From: an uncultured Lysobacteraceae bacterium
GTDB taxonomy: Bacteria; Pseudomonadota; Gammaproteobacteria; Xanthomonadales; Xanthomonadaceae
Reading direction: 5' to 3'
Assembly (NCBI GenBank): GCA_946886995.1
Contig: CAMPJU010000073.1
Location: 1 to 6,676, forward strand
DNA length: 6,676 nucleotides
In this document: positions 1 through 5,325 of the stretch, one piece after another
How the letters are laid out: every line of letters begins with the position of its first letter
Numbering within the stretch: position 1 is the first letter of the stretch
Program-made: the position numbers and the translations under genes
Notes under the pieces: generated by a model
Told to the model about the DNA's origin: nothing
What the model saw: the letters and a program-made list of their open reading frames with translations, nothing else
Databases searched by the model: none

Positions 1-229
1 AGTGCTGCAGCCGGTTGGGGTTCTCGCCGTAGCGGCCGTCGGTCGGGCGGCGGCACGGCTGCACGTAGGCGGCGTTCCAGGACTCCGGGCCCAGTGCGCG
101 CAGGAACGTGGCCGGATGGAACGTGCCGGCACCGACCTCGAGATCCAGGGGCTGGACGAGGACGCAGCCCCGCGCCGCCCAGTAGGCATTGAGGCGCTGG
201 ATGAGTTCCTGGAACGTGGGGCCGGCCAT
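1..229 (-). CDS. glyQ: Glycyl-tRNA synthetase alpha subunit, N-terminal part (runs off left edge)
   Basis: This is the first 76 codons of the alpha chain of the bacterial alpha2-beta2 glycine-tRNA ligase, which charges tRNA-Gly with glycine in the cytoplasm. The alpha chain holds the class II catalytic core and works with GlyS, usually encoded just downstream (outside this window). The translation begins [17 protein letters not shown] and carries the family blocks [33 protein letters not shown] and [17 protein letters not shown], which match GlyQ closely. An alternative ATG two codons upstream (at 235) is in frame; 229 is preferred because GlyQ proteins normally start just before the TFQ block. 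No strong Shine-Dalgarno sequence is visible for either start. The gene is divergent from the amidotransferase gene, with 85 bp between them. The reading frame is intact up to the edge. Identity is near certain; the exact start is less so. Confidence 0.96.
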   Translation of the reverse strand, partial: MAGPTFQELIQRLNAYWAARGCVLVQPLDLEVGAGTFHPATFLRALGPESWNAAYVQPCRRPTDGRYGENPNRLQH

Positions 230-259
230 GTGCATGCGGCTCGCGCGGAAAAGCTGGCT

Positions 260-265
260 AGTATA
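260..265 (-). promoter_or_regulatory. Candidate -10 element for glyQ
   Basis: Read on the minus strand these bases are TATACT, five of six matching the sigma-70 consensus TATAAT, in an otherwise very GC-rich gap. A start point about 7 bases downstream would leave a leader of roughly 17 to 24 bases before the glyQ ATG. No good -35 hexamer lies 16 to 18 bp upstream; the nearest TTGCCG is about 28 bp away. The call rests on the -10 match and position only. Confidence 0.4.
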
Positions 266-314
266 GCGACGGCCCGCGGCGCCCCCGGCCGCGCGGCAAG
301 CAGCTGGCAGTGCC

Positions 315-1031
315 ATGACCTTCCTCATCCTGCAGGCCGGCGAGCCGGTCACGCCCCTCCGCCGGCACGGCGGTTTCCCGCACTGGATCCGCGTGGCCGC
401 CGGCCTCGACGCCGACGACACCGTGGCCGTCGACATCACCGCCGAACCGGCTCCGTCCGCCGAAGGGTTCGCCGGCGCACTGGTCACCGGCTCGGCCGCG
501 ATGGTCAGCCATCGCCACGACTGGAGCGAGCATGCGGCCGGCTGGTTGAAGGACGCCGTCGCGGGCGGGCTGCCGGTGTTCGGCATCTGCTTCGGCCACC
601 AGCTGCTCGCGCACGCATTGGGCGGACGCGTGGACGACCATCCGCAGGGGCGCGAGATGGGCACGATCGCGGTCGAGGCCCTGCCCGCCGCGGCGGACGA
701 CCCGCTGTTCGCCGGCGTGCCCCGCGCCTTCGCGGCCCACGCCACGCACCTGCAGACGGTGCTCGAACCGCCTCCGGGCGCCGTGGTGCTCGCACGCTCC
801 GCGCACGATGCATGCCAGGCGTTCCGCCACGGCGACAGCGCGTGGGGCGTCCAGTTCCACCCCGAGTTCTCGGCCGCGCACATGCGCGGCTACGTCCACG
901 CGCGGAGCGATGCGCTGGTTGCCGAGGGCCACGATCCGCGGGGGATGTCGCGTACCATCTCCGCGACACCGCACGCGCGCCGCCTGATGCGACGTTTCGT
1001 CGCCTTCGCGCGTTCCCGCCAATCCGGCTGA
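315..1031 (+). CDS. Stand-alone class I glutamine amidotransferase (GMP-synthase-like GATase domain)
   Basis: This 238-residue cytoplasmic protein consists of a single class I glutamine amidotransferase domain, the fold that hydrolyses glutamine to release ammonia. The catalytic triad is visible: the nucleophile Cys92 in the elbow [15 protein letters not shown], and His182 and Glu184 in GVQFHPEF. An oxyanion-type segment, VTGSAAMV, sits at about residues 57-64. No synthetase or ammonia-acceptor domain is fused, and the length fits the free-standing GMP-synthase-like amidotransferases often annotated simply as glutamine amidotransferase. The physiological substrate is unknown; some relatives act on gamma-glutamyl compounds, which cannot be decided here. 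The start is the first ATG followed by a typical beta-strand ([10 protein letters not shown]); its ribosome site is weak. It appears to be the first gene of a two-gene unit with the membrane protein 11 bp downstream. Family call is firm, specific function open. Confidence 0.9.
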   Translation: MTFLILQAGEPVTPLRRHGGFPHWIRVAAGLDADDTVAVDITAEPAPSAEGFAGALVTGSAAMVSHRHDWSEHAAGWLKDAVAGGLPVFGICFGHQLLAHALGGRVDDHPQGREMGTIAVEALPAAADDPLFAGVPRAFAAHATHLQTVLEPPPGAVVLARSAHDACQAFRHGDSAWGVQFHPEFSAAHMRGYVHARSDALVAEGHDPRGMSRTISATPHARRLMRRFVAFARSRQSG

Positions 1032-1032
1032 C

Positions 1033-1037
1033 GAGGA
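1033..1037 (+). promoter_or_regulatory. Ribosome binding site of the BPSS1780-type gene
   Basis: GAGGA lies 5 bases before the ATG at 1043, immediately after the amidotransferase stop codon. It sets the membrane-protein start, because the reading frame is open far upstream without any other start that makes protein sense. Confidence 0.65.
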
Positions 1038-1042
1038 TCGCC

Positions 1043-1978
1043 ATGGAAATCCGCAAGCTGCCCATTGGCCAGGGCCTGACCTGGTTCAAGCAGTCCATCG
1101 ACCTGGGCGGACACAACCCGCGCGGGGTGTTCGGCGCGGCCGCGCTGATGCTCGTCGCGCTCTACGCCGTCGGCCTGGTGATCATCGTGCCGATGGTGGC
1201 GGCGATGGCCGGCGCGGGCGATGCGGACGACCTGGGCGCGGCGCTGGGCCGCATCTGGCCGTTCCTGCTGCTGATGGTCCTGGCGATCTCCGTCCTGCTG
1301 CCGTTCCTGGTCGGCGGCCTGATGCACGTGATCCGCGAGACGGAGGCCGGCAACAAGCCCGGCGCGCTGGCGGTGTTCCGGCCGTTCCGGTCCGGGCGGC
1401 TCGGCAGCCTGGCCGCGACCGGGCTGCTGATGCTCGCCATCCAGGTCGTCGGCGGCGCGCTGGTCATGCTCACCGGCGGCGCGGAATACCTGCAGGCCTA
1501 CGCGGAGATGATGCGCGGGCTGCTGTCGGGCGCCGATCCACGGACGCTCGCGCAGCCCGAAGCCAGCCTGCTGATGTTCGTGCTGCAGCTGCTGGTCAAC
1601 TACGTCGGTTACGCGGTGCTGCTGTTCACCGTGCCGTCGGTGCTGTTCCTCGGTGCCTCGCTGGGCGATGCACTCGGCGGCAGCCTGAAGGCCTCGTTCC
1701 GCAACCTCGGCGCCAACCTGCTGGCCGGCCTGTTGCTGGTGGTCGCGCTGATCGTCGCGGGGCTGTTGTTCCTGCTGCTGATGATGCTGGTGGCCCTGGT
1801 CGCCAACGCGATCCATGGGGTGGTCGGCGCGATCGCCACGCTGGTCCTGGGCCTGCTGTTCGCGAGCGCGGTGATCGTGGTGCTGGTCGGTGCGGCGTAC
1901 CTGGCCTGGCGCGACACATTCGGCGGCGGCGCCCCGACGGCAACGCCGGGCGACGCCCCCGCGGGCTTCGAGGCCTAG
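1043..1978 (+). CDS. BPSS1780-type polytopic inner-membrane protein
   Basis: This 311-residue protein has about six hydrophobic segments, at roughly residues 29-55, 71-95, 120-143, 175-205, 225-250 and 257-285, so it should sit in the inner membrane. The N-terminal motif KLPIGQGLTWFKQSIDLGGHNP, followed directly by the first membrane span, resembles uncharacterised proteins annotated as BPSS1780 family membrane proteins, common in beta- and gammaproteobacteria. No enzymatic motif is evident and the function is unknown. The open frame extends upstream to base 2 without a stop, but this is a high-GC artefact: the upstream part is low-complexity and lies over the amidotransferase. The gene follows the amidotransferase by 11 bp, suggesting co-transcription. 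Its TAG stop overlaps the tatC stop of the opposite strand in one CTAG. The last 20 residues or so are a Gly/Ala/Pro-rich tail. Confidence 0.82.
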   Translation: MEIRKLPIGQGLTWFKQSIDLGGHNPRGVFGAAALMLVALYAVGLVIIVPMVAAMAGAGDADDLGAALGRIWPFLLLMVLAISVLLPFLVGGLMHVIRETEAGNKPGALAVFRPFRSGRLGSLAATGLLMLAIQVVGGALVMLTGGAEYLQAYAEMMRGLLSGADPRTLAQPEASLLMFVLQLLVNYVGYAVLLFTVPSVLFLGASLGDALGGSLKASFRNLGANLLAGLLLVVALIVAGLLFLLLMMLVALVANAIHGVVGAIATLVLGLLFASAVIVVLVGAAYLAWRDTFGGGAPTATPGDAPAGFEA

Positions 1979-2748
1979 TCGGCCGGCCGGGACGACCCGT
2001 CGCGCCGCCGCGCCACCAGCAACTGCGCGGCGATGATCCCGAGTTCGTACAGCACCACCATCGGGATCGCCAGCAGCAGCTGCGACACGACGTCCGGCGG
2101 CGTCACGATCGCCGCAAGCACGAAGATGCCGACGATCGCGTAGCCACGTGCCTCGCGCAGCTGCGCGGGCGTGACCCAGCCGAGCAGCACCAGGATCACC
2201 AGCGCCACCGGCAGTTCGAAGCTCAGGCCGAACGCCAGGAACACCACCAGCACGAAGTCCAGGTAGGCGTTGATGTCGGTCATCATCGCCACGCCGTCCG
2301 GCGTGACCGATGCCAGGAACGCGAACACGGCCGGCAGGACGACGTAGAACGCGAACGCGCAGCCGGCATAGAACAGCAGCAGCGACGAGCCCAGCAGCGG
2401 CAACGCCAGCCGCTGCTCGCGCCGGTACAGGCCCGGCGCGACGAAGGCCCACGCCTGGTACAGCAGCCAGGGCATCGCCAGCACCAGGGCGACGAAGAAC
2501 GCAAGCTTGAGCGGCGCGAAGAACGGCGAGGCGACCTCGACCGCGATCAGCTGGCCGCCGGCGGGCAGCTTGTCCAGCAGCGGTTGTGCGAGCCAGCCGT
2601 ACAAGGTGTTGGCGAACGGCAACAGCACGACGAACACCAGCAACAGGCCGCCGACGCCGCGCAACAGGCGCGTGCGCAACTCGACCAGGTGGTCGACCAG
2701 ACGGGAGGCGCCTTCGCCGGCGTGCGGTGGCGGGTCAGCCGCGGTCAT
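1975..2748 (-). CDS. tatC: Sec-independent protein translocase subunit TatC
   Basis: TatC is the polytopic inner-membrane core of the twin-arginine translocase; with TatB it binds the signal peptides of folded, often cofactor-containing proteins before TatA assembles the pore. The 257-residue product matches E. coli TatC in length (258) and in key positions, offset by about eight: the cytoplasmic N-terminal motif HLVELRTRLL (Glu23, Arg25), Pro56 in QPLL, the signal-binding Glu111 in YRREQR, Glu178 in FELP, and Asp219 in TPPD. Six hydrophobic spans are present. The start at 2748 is chosen over upstream in-frame ATGs at 2778 and 2811 because GGGGAA lies 7 bases before it, it gives the family length, and the upstream residues lie within tatB. 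The first 14 bases overlap the end of tatB, implying coupled translation. It converges on the BPSS1780-type gene. Confidence 0.97.
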   Translation of the reverse strand: MTAADPPPHAGEGASRLVDHLVELRTRLLRGVGGLLLVFVVLLPFANTLYGWLAQPLLDKLPAGGQLIAVEVASPFFAPLKLAFFVALVLAMPWLLYQAWAFVAPGLYRREQRLALPLLGSSLLLFYAGCAFAFYVVLPAVFAFLASVTPDGVAMMTDINAYLDFVLVVFLAFGLSFELPVALVILVLLGWVTPAQLREARGYAIVGIFVLAAIVTPPDVVSQLLLAIPMVVLYELGIIAAQLLVARRRDGSSRPAD

Positions 2749-3058
2749 CGGGCCGTTCCCCGTCGCCTCGTGCGGCATCGTCGCGTCCGGTGGTACCCCG
2801 GCCGGTGGCATCGCGCTCCACCGCGCGCAACTCGTCGCCGGCCCGGCGCAATTCCTCGCGTCCCTCGCGCAGGCTGCGCTGCAGTTCCTCCGCGGCCAGG
2901 TCGCGCTCCAATTCGGCCTTCACCGAGTGCCACTGCGCGCGGGCGCGGCGCACCCACAGGCCGACGAAGCGTGCCGCGCGGGGCAGGCGCTCCGGGCCGA
3001 GCACGAGCAGCGCGACCAGCGCCACCAGCAGCAGCTCGCTGAAACCGACGTCGAACAT
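2735..3058 (-). CDS. tatB: Sec-independent protein translocase subunit TatB
   Basis: TatB is a single-span inner-membrane protein that forms the substrate receptor with TatC. The 107-residue product starts MFDVGFSELLLVALVALLVLG and has the usual layout: a short N terminus, one transmembrane helix (about 5-21), the hinge Gly21-Pro22 in LGPERLP, an amphipathic helix (about 25-45), then a charged helical and polar tail. Glu8 within the membrane segment, which is conserved in TatB and separates it from TatA, is present. It is shorter than E. coli TatB (171), the variation being in the non-conserved C-terminal tail, which here is rich in Arg, Asp and Gly. It lies 27 bp after tatA and overlaps tatC by 14 bp, in the standard A-B-C order. 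Its own ribosome site is weak and sits just beyond a GC-rich inverted repeat. Confidence 0.96.
   Translation of the reverse strand: MFDVGFSELLLVALVALLVLGPERLPRAARFVGLWVRRARAQWHSVKAELERDLAAEELQRSLREGREELRRAGDELRAVERDATGRGTTGRDDAARGDGERPDDRG
2756..2761 (-). promoter_or_regulatory. tatC: Ribosome binding site deciding the tatC start
   Basis: On the minus strand these bases read GGGGAA, 7 bases before the ATG at 2748 and inside the 3' end of tatB. The in-frame ATG at 2778 has no comparable purine tract, so 2748 is the favoured start. Confidence 0.55.
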
Positions 3059-3066
3059 CGTTGCTG

Positions 3067-3084
3067 GCCGCCGCCCGCGGCGGC
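3067..3084 (-). other. GC-rich inverted repeat between tatA and tatB
   Basis: Six-base arms GCCGCC (3067-3072) and GGCGGC (3079-3084) enclose GCCCGC; one further G-C pair can form, leaving a four-base loop. The stem fills most of the 27-bp gap between the tatA stop and the tatB start. It has no T-tract, so it is not a classical intrinsic terminator. It could lower tatB translation or protect the 3' end of tatA mRNA, which would suit the excess of TatA over TatB known in E. coli, but in such GC-rich DNA it could also be chance. Confidence 0.4.
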
Positions 3085-3085
3085 G

Positions 3086-3316
3086 TCAGTGCTGCCCGCG
3101 ATCGCGGTCCGCGTCGGGCCTGGTGGCGTCCGGGTCGTCGACCCGCGACTGGCTGTCGGGTGCATCGCCCGGCGCATCGCCGTCGCGCATGCCCTTGCGG
3201 AAGCCCTTCACGGCCTCGCCGAGATCCTGGCCGACGTTGCGCAGCCGGCGGGTGCCGAACACCAGCACCACGACCACGAGCACCACCAGCCAGTGCCAGA
3301 GACTCAAACCGCCCAT
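3086..3316 (-). CDS. tatA: Sec-independent protein translocase subunit TatA
   Basis: TatA is the small, abundant inner-membrane protein that oligomerises at the TatBC receptor to let folded twin-arginine substrates through. The 76-residue product begins [20 protein letters not shown] and shows the family plan: a short periplasmic N terminus, one hydrophobic helix (about 6-20), the Phe20-Gly21 hinge in VFGTRRL, an amphipathic helix (about 24-41, including [13 protein letters not shown]), and an acidic disordered tail rich in Asp. The polar residue in the membrane helix at position 8 is His rather than the Gln of E. coli. AGGA lies 9 bases before the ATG (3326-3329). It is the first gene of the tatABC operon, 59 bp downstream of the SYLF gene on the same strand. 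I found no convincing promoter in that gap, so read-through from the SYLF gene is possible. Confidence 0.97.
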   Translation of the reverse strand: MGGLSLWHWLVVLVVVVLVFGTRRLRNVGQDLGEAVKGFRKGMRDGDAPGDAPDSQSRVDDPDATRPDADRDRGQH

Positions 3317-3375
3317 GTCGTGGAATCCTGCGGAAACAGGCGCTCAGGATAACGCAGCGCCCCTTCCCCGGCTGG

Positions 3376-4260
3376 CTACGGGAGCGGCTCGACCGACGCC
3401 GGATTCCCGTCCGCCGCGTCCGCGGCCGCATCGTCGACGGGAACGGGCTCGAACGCGCCGGGCTGCGGCGCGCTCGGGGTGGTCGCGGGCGTCGTCACGG
3501 CGCCGCCGGTCGTCACGGCGCCGCCACGCAGCCCCCCGCGACGACCGGCGGCGCTGGCTTCCCCGAGGGTGTCGTGGAAGGCGTTGATCGCGGCCGACGA
3601 AGCGCCACCCGCGCGACCCTCGAAGATCATCCTCGGCGTAGTGCCGGCACCGTAGACCTCGACGTTGGCGTCGTCGTCGATCGACAGCACCGCGCCATCG
3701 AGCGCGATGCCCGCGAACAGGCCGCGCGCGCGCGACCACGACCAGATCTCGGCCTTCATCGCCCCGTCGGTGGCGACCGCGGCATGGCGACCCACCGGCC
3801 CCGCCGCGACGCCGGCATCCGCGCCGAGGGTCAGCTTGCCGTTGACGATGCTTTCCAGCCCGCGCGGGCTGCTGAAGACCAGCACGATGTCCGCGGACTG
3901 CACGCCGGCCTGGAAGCCGATGCTGCCCCCGGTGAGGGTGATGAACGACGGGTTCGACCAGCTGCCGTCGGGCATCTTCACCGACAGCAACCCGTGGCCA
4001 CGGCGCCCGCCGATGATGAGGCCCGCCTTGATCGTGTCCGGGATGACGGCGATCGCATGCGCCTCGTCGAGCAGCCGGTCGGGAATCGCCGATTCCGGGA
4101 TCACCTGCATCTCGTTGACGACCCGCACCGCGTTGCGCGCCAGCGCATCCTCCTCGGCGCCCGCGACGGCGGGGACGCTGGTCGCGGCCAGCAGCAACGT
4201 GGCGAGCAGTCGGGCGGACAATGGGGCGGGCAGCCCGCGCGTGGTCGGGGACGGGGACAT
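3376..4260 (-). CDS. Secreted SYLF-domain (Ysc84-like, lipid-binding) protein
   Basis: This 294-residue protein has an N-terminal signal peptide (an Arg near residues 8-17, a hydrophobic core at about 18-27, and a likely cut near VPAVAG, residue 33-34), so it should be exported to the periplasm or envelope. Residues from about 38 to 215 form a SYLF domain: RVVNEMQVIPESAIPDRLL, KAGLIIGGRRGHGLLSV, WSNPSFITLTGGSIGFQAG, SADIVLVF, NGKLTLGADAGVAAGPVGR and SWSRARGLFAGIALDGAVL. In eukaryotes SYLF domains bind phosphoinositides; the bacterial role is not established. The tail (about 235-294) is low-complexity, rich in Ala, Pro and Thr with a GGAVTT repeat, and is probably disordered. The start at 4260 has GGAG 6 bases upstream (4267-4270). 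It is divergent from hemH (84-bp gap), and tatA follows on the same strand after 59 bp. Confidence 0.92.
   Translation of the reverse strand: MSPSPTTRGLPAPLSARLLATLLLAATSVPAVAGAEEDALARNAVRVVNEMQVIPESAIPDRLLDEAHAIAVIPDTIKAGLIIGGRRGHGLLSVKMPDGSWSNPSFITLTGGSIGFQAGVQSADIVLVFSSPRGLESIVNGKLTLGADAGVAAGPVGRHAAVATDGAMKAEIWSWSRARGLFAGIALDGAVLSIDDDANVEVYGAGTTPRMIFEGRAGGASSAAINAFHDTLGEASAAGRRGGLRGGAVTTGGAVTTPATTPSAPQPGAFEPVPVDDAAADAADGNPASVEPLP
3493..3525 (-). repeat. 18-bp tandem repeat in the SYLF gene tail
   Basis: An 18-bp unit (3493-3510, starting CGTCACGGCGCCGCCGGT on the plus strand) is followed by a second copy identical over its first 15 bases (3511-3525). It is in frame and encodes two consecutive GGAVTT units in the low-complexity C-terminal tail, so copy-number changes would lengthen or shorten the tail by six residues without a frameshift. 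Confidence 0.75.
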
Positions 4261-4344
4261 GGCGGGCTCCGGCAAGGTCGGTTGCCGCAAGAGTAGCGCC
4301 GACGCGCGGCCCGCGATGAATCGTGGCCGTACGGCTGTCATCCT

Positions 4345-5325
4345 ATGCCGATGCCCGCGACCCCATCCGCCGACACCGCCGTCCTGCTGGTCAACCTCGG
4401 CACGCCCGATGCGCCGACCGCCGGCGCGGTCCGCCGCTACCTGGCGGAATTCCTCTCCGACCGCCGCGTGGTGCAACTGCCGCGGTTGATCTGGTGGCCG
4501 CTGCTGCACGGGCTGGTCCTGCCGCTGCGCTCGGGCCGGGTGGCGCGCAAGTACGCGCAGGTGTGGCTGCCCGGCGGCTCGCCGCTGGCGGTCCACACCC
4601 GCGCGCTGACCGGCGCCGTGCAGGCGCGAATGCCCGGCATCCCCGTCGCGCATGCCATGCGTTACGGCGCCCCGGCATTCCGCGACGTGCTGTCGCGCCT
4701 GCGCGCCGGCGGTGCATCCCGCGTGCTGGTGCTGCCGCTGTATCCGCAGTACTCGACGACGACCACCGCATCCGTCGGCGACCTCGTCGAGGAGGCGCGG
4801 TCGGACACGCCGGCGATCGGGATGGTCGCCGAATACCACCTCGATCCGCGCTGGGTCGAAGCGGTGGCCGGGTCCATTCGCGCGCACTGGCGCGCCCACG
4901 GACGCGGCGAACGGCTGCTGCTGTCGTTCCACGGCATTCCCGAGCGCCTGGTCGCTGCCGGCGACCCCTACGCCGCGCAGTGCGAGGCCAGCGCGACCGC
5001 GATCGCGCAGGCGCTCGAGCTGCCCGACGACGCCTGGATGCTGGCCTACCAGTCGCGCTTCGGGCGCGAGCGCTGGCTGCAGCCATATACCAGCGAAGTC
5101 CTGGCCGGACTCGGCGCGCAGGGGGTCCGCACCGTCGACGTCGCGTGCCCCGGCTTCGCGGTGGACTGCCTGGAGACACTCGAGGAGATCGCGGTGGAGA
5201 ACGCCCAGGTCTTCATCGCTGCCGGCGGCGACGCATTGCGCTACGTCCCGTGCCTCAACGCGACCGATGCGCATGCGGCGGCGATCGCCGCCATCGCGAA
5301 GGACGCCCTCGAGGCACCCGGGTGA
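4345..5325 (+). CDS. hemH: Ferrochelatase (protoporphyrin ferro-lyase)
   Basis: HemH inserts ferrous iron into protoporphyrin IX, the last step of protohaem synthesis. The 326-residue product has the two-half fold and the motifs of the family: VLLVNLGTPDAPT near the N terminus (13-25), RRYLAEFLSDRRVV (30-43), KYAQVWLPGGSPL (69-81), MRYG (105-108), LVLPLYPQYSTTTTAS (128-143), the signature LLLSFHGIPERLV with the metal-binding His196, QSRFGRERWLQPYT, and CPGFAVDCLETLEEI with a candidate catalytic Glu277. Length is usual for proteobacterial HemH, and there is no extra C-terminal domain. Two in-frame ATGs, at 4345 and 4351, are possible starts and neither has a clear Shine-Dalgarno sequence. The downstream hydrolase gene overlaps by four bases (GTGA), so the two are probably translated as a coupled pair. 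It is divergent from the SYLF gene. Confidence 0.97.
   Translation: MPMPATPSADTAVLLVNLGTPDAPTAGAVRRYLAEFLSDRRVVQLPRLIWWPLLHGLVLPLRSGRVARKYAQVWLPGGSPLAVHTRALTGAVQARMPGIPVAHAMRYGAPAFRDVLSRLRAGGASRVLVLPLYPQYSTTTTASVGDLVEEARSDTPAIGMVAEYHLDPRWVEAVAGSIRAHWRAHGRGERLLLSFHGIPERLVAAGDPYAAQCEASATAIAQALELPDDAWMLAYQSRFGRERWLQPYTSEVLAGLGAQGVRTVDVACPGFAVDCLETLEEIAVENAQVFIAAGGDALRYVPCLNATDAHAAAIAAIAKDALEAPG
5311..5314 (+). promoter_or_regulatory. Ribosome binding site for the GTG start of the hydrolase
   Basis: GAGG lies 7 bases before GTG at 5322, inside the last codons of hemH. It supports the GTG start, because the nearest in-frame ATG further in (residue 22) would remove the first strand of the hydrolase fold. 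Confidence 0.5.

Noticed and set aside
2..1042. Long open frame upstream of and fused to the BPSS1780-type gene
   Set aside because: It lies across the amidotransferase gene and antisense to glyQ, gives an Arg/Ala/Gly/Pro-rich translation with no family resemblance, and exists because stop codons are rare in GC-rich DNA. Membrane-protein character begins exactly at the ATG at 1043.
1971..1988. Possible bidirectional terminator around the convergent stops (GGCC repeats)
   Set aside because: The stem would be only four base pairs with a five-base loop and no flanking T or A run; GGCC motifs are expected by chance here.
890..2452. 520-codon minus-strand open frame
   Set aside because: It is a composition shadow: Gln/Arg/His-rich sequence antisense to the membrane-protein gene and out of frame with tatC.
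3340..3360. Inverted repeat GCGCT/AGCGC between the SYLF gene and tatA
   Set aside because: Only five base pairs with an 11-base loop and no T-tract; too weak for a terminator or operator claim in this composition.
3061..4296. 411-codon plus-strand open frame opposite tatA and the SYLF gene
   Set aside because: Arg/Gly/Asp-rich low-complexity translation without domain signals; the minus-strand genes explain the region fully.
4261..4344. Divergent promoters between the SYLF gene and hemH
   Set aside because: Promoters are expected here, but I could find no -35/-10 pair with acceptable spacing on either strand. TTGCCG at 4282-4287 has no matching -10.
4323..5321. Upstream extension of the hydrolase frame through hemH
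   Set aside because: It is out of frame over ferrochelatase and low-complexity; the hydrolase fold begins after the GTG at 5322.
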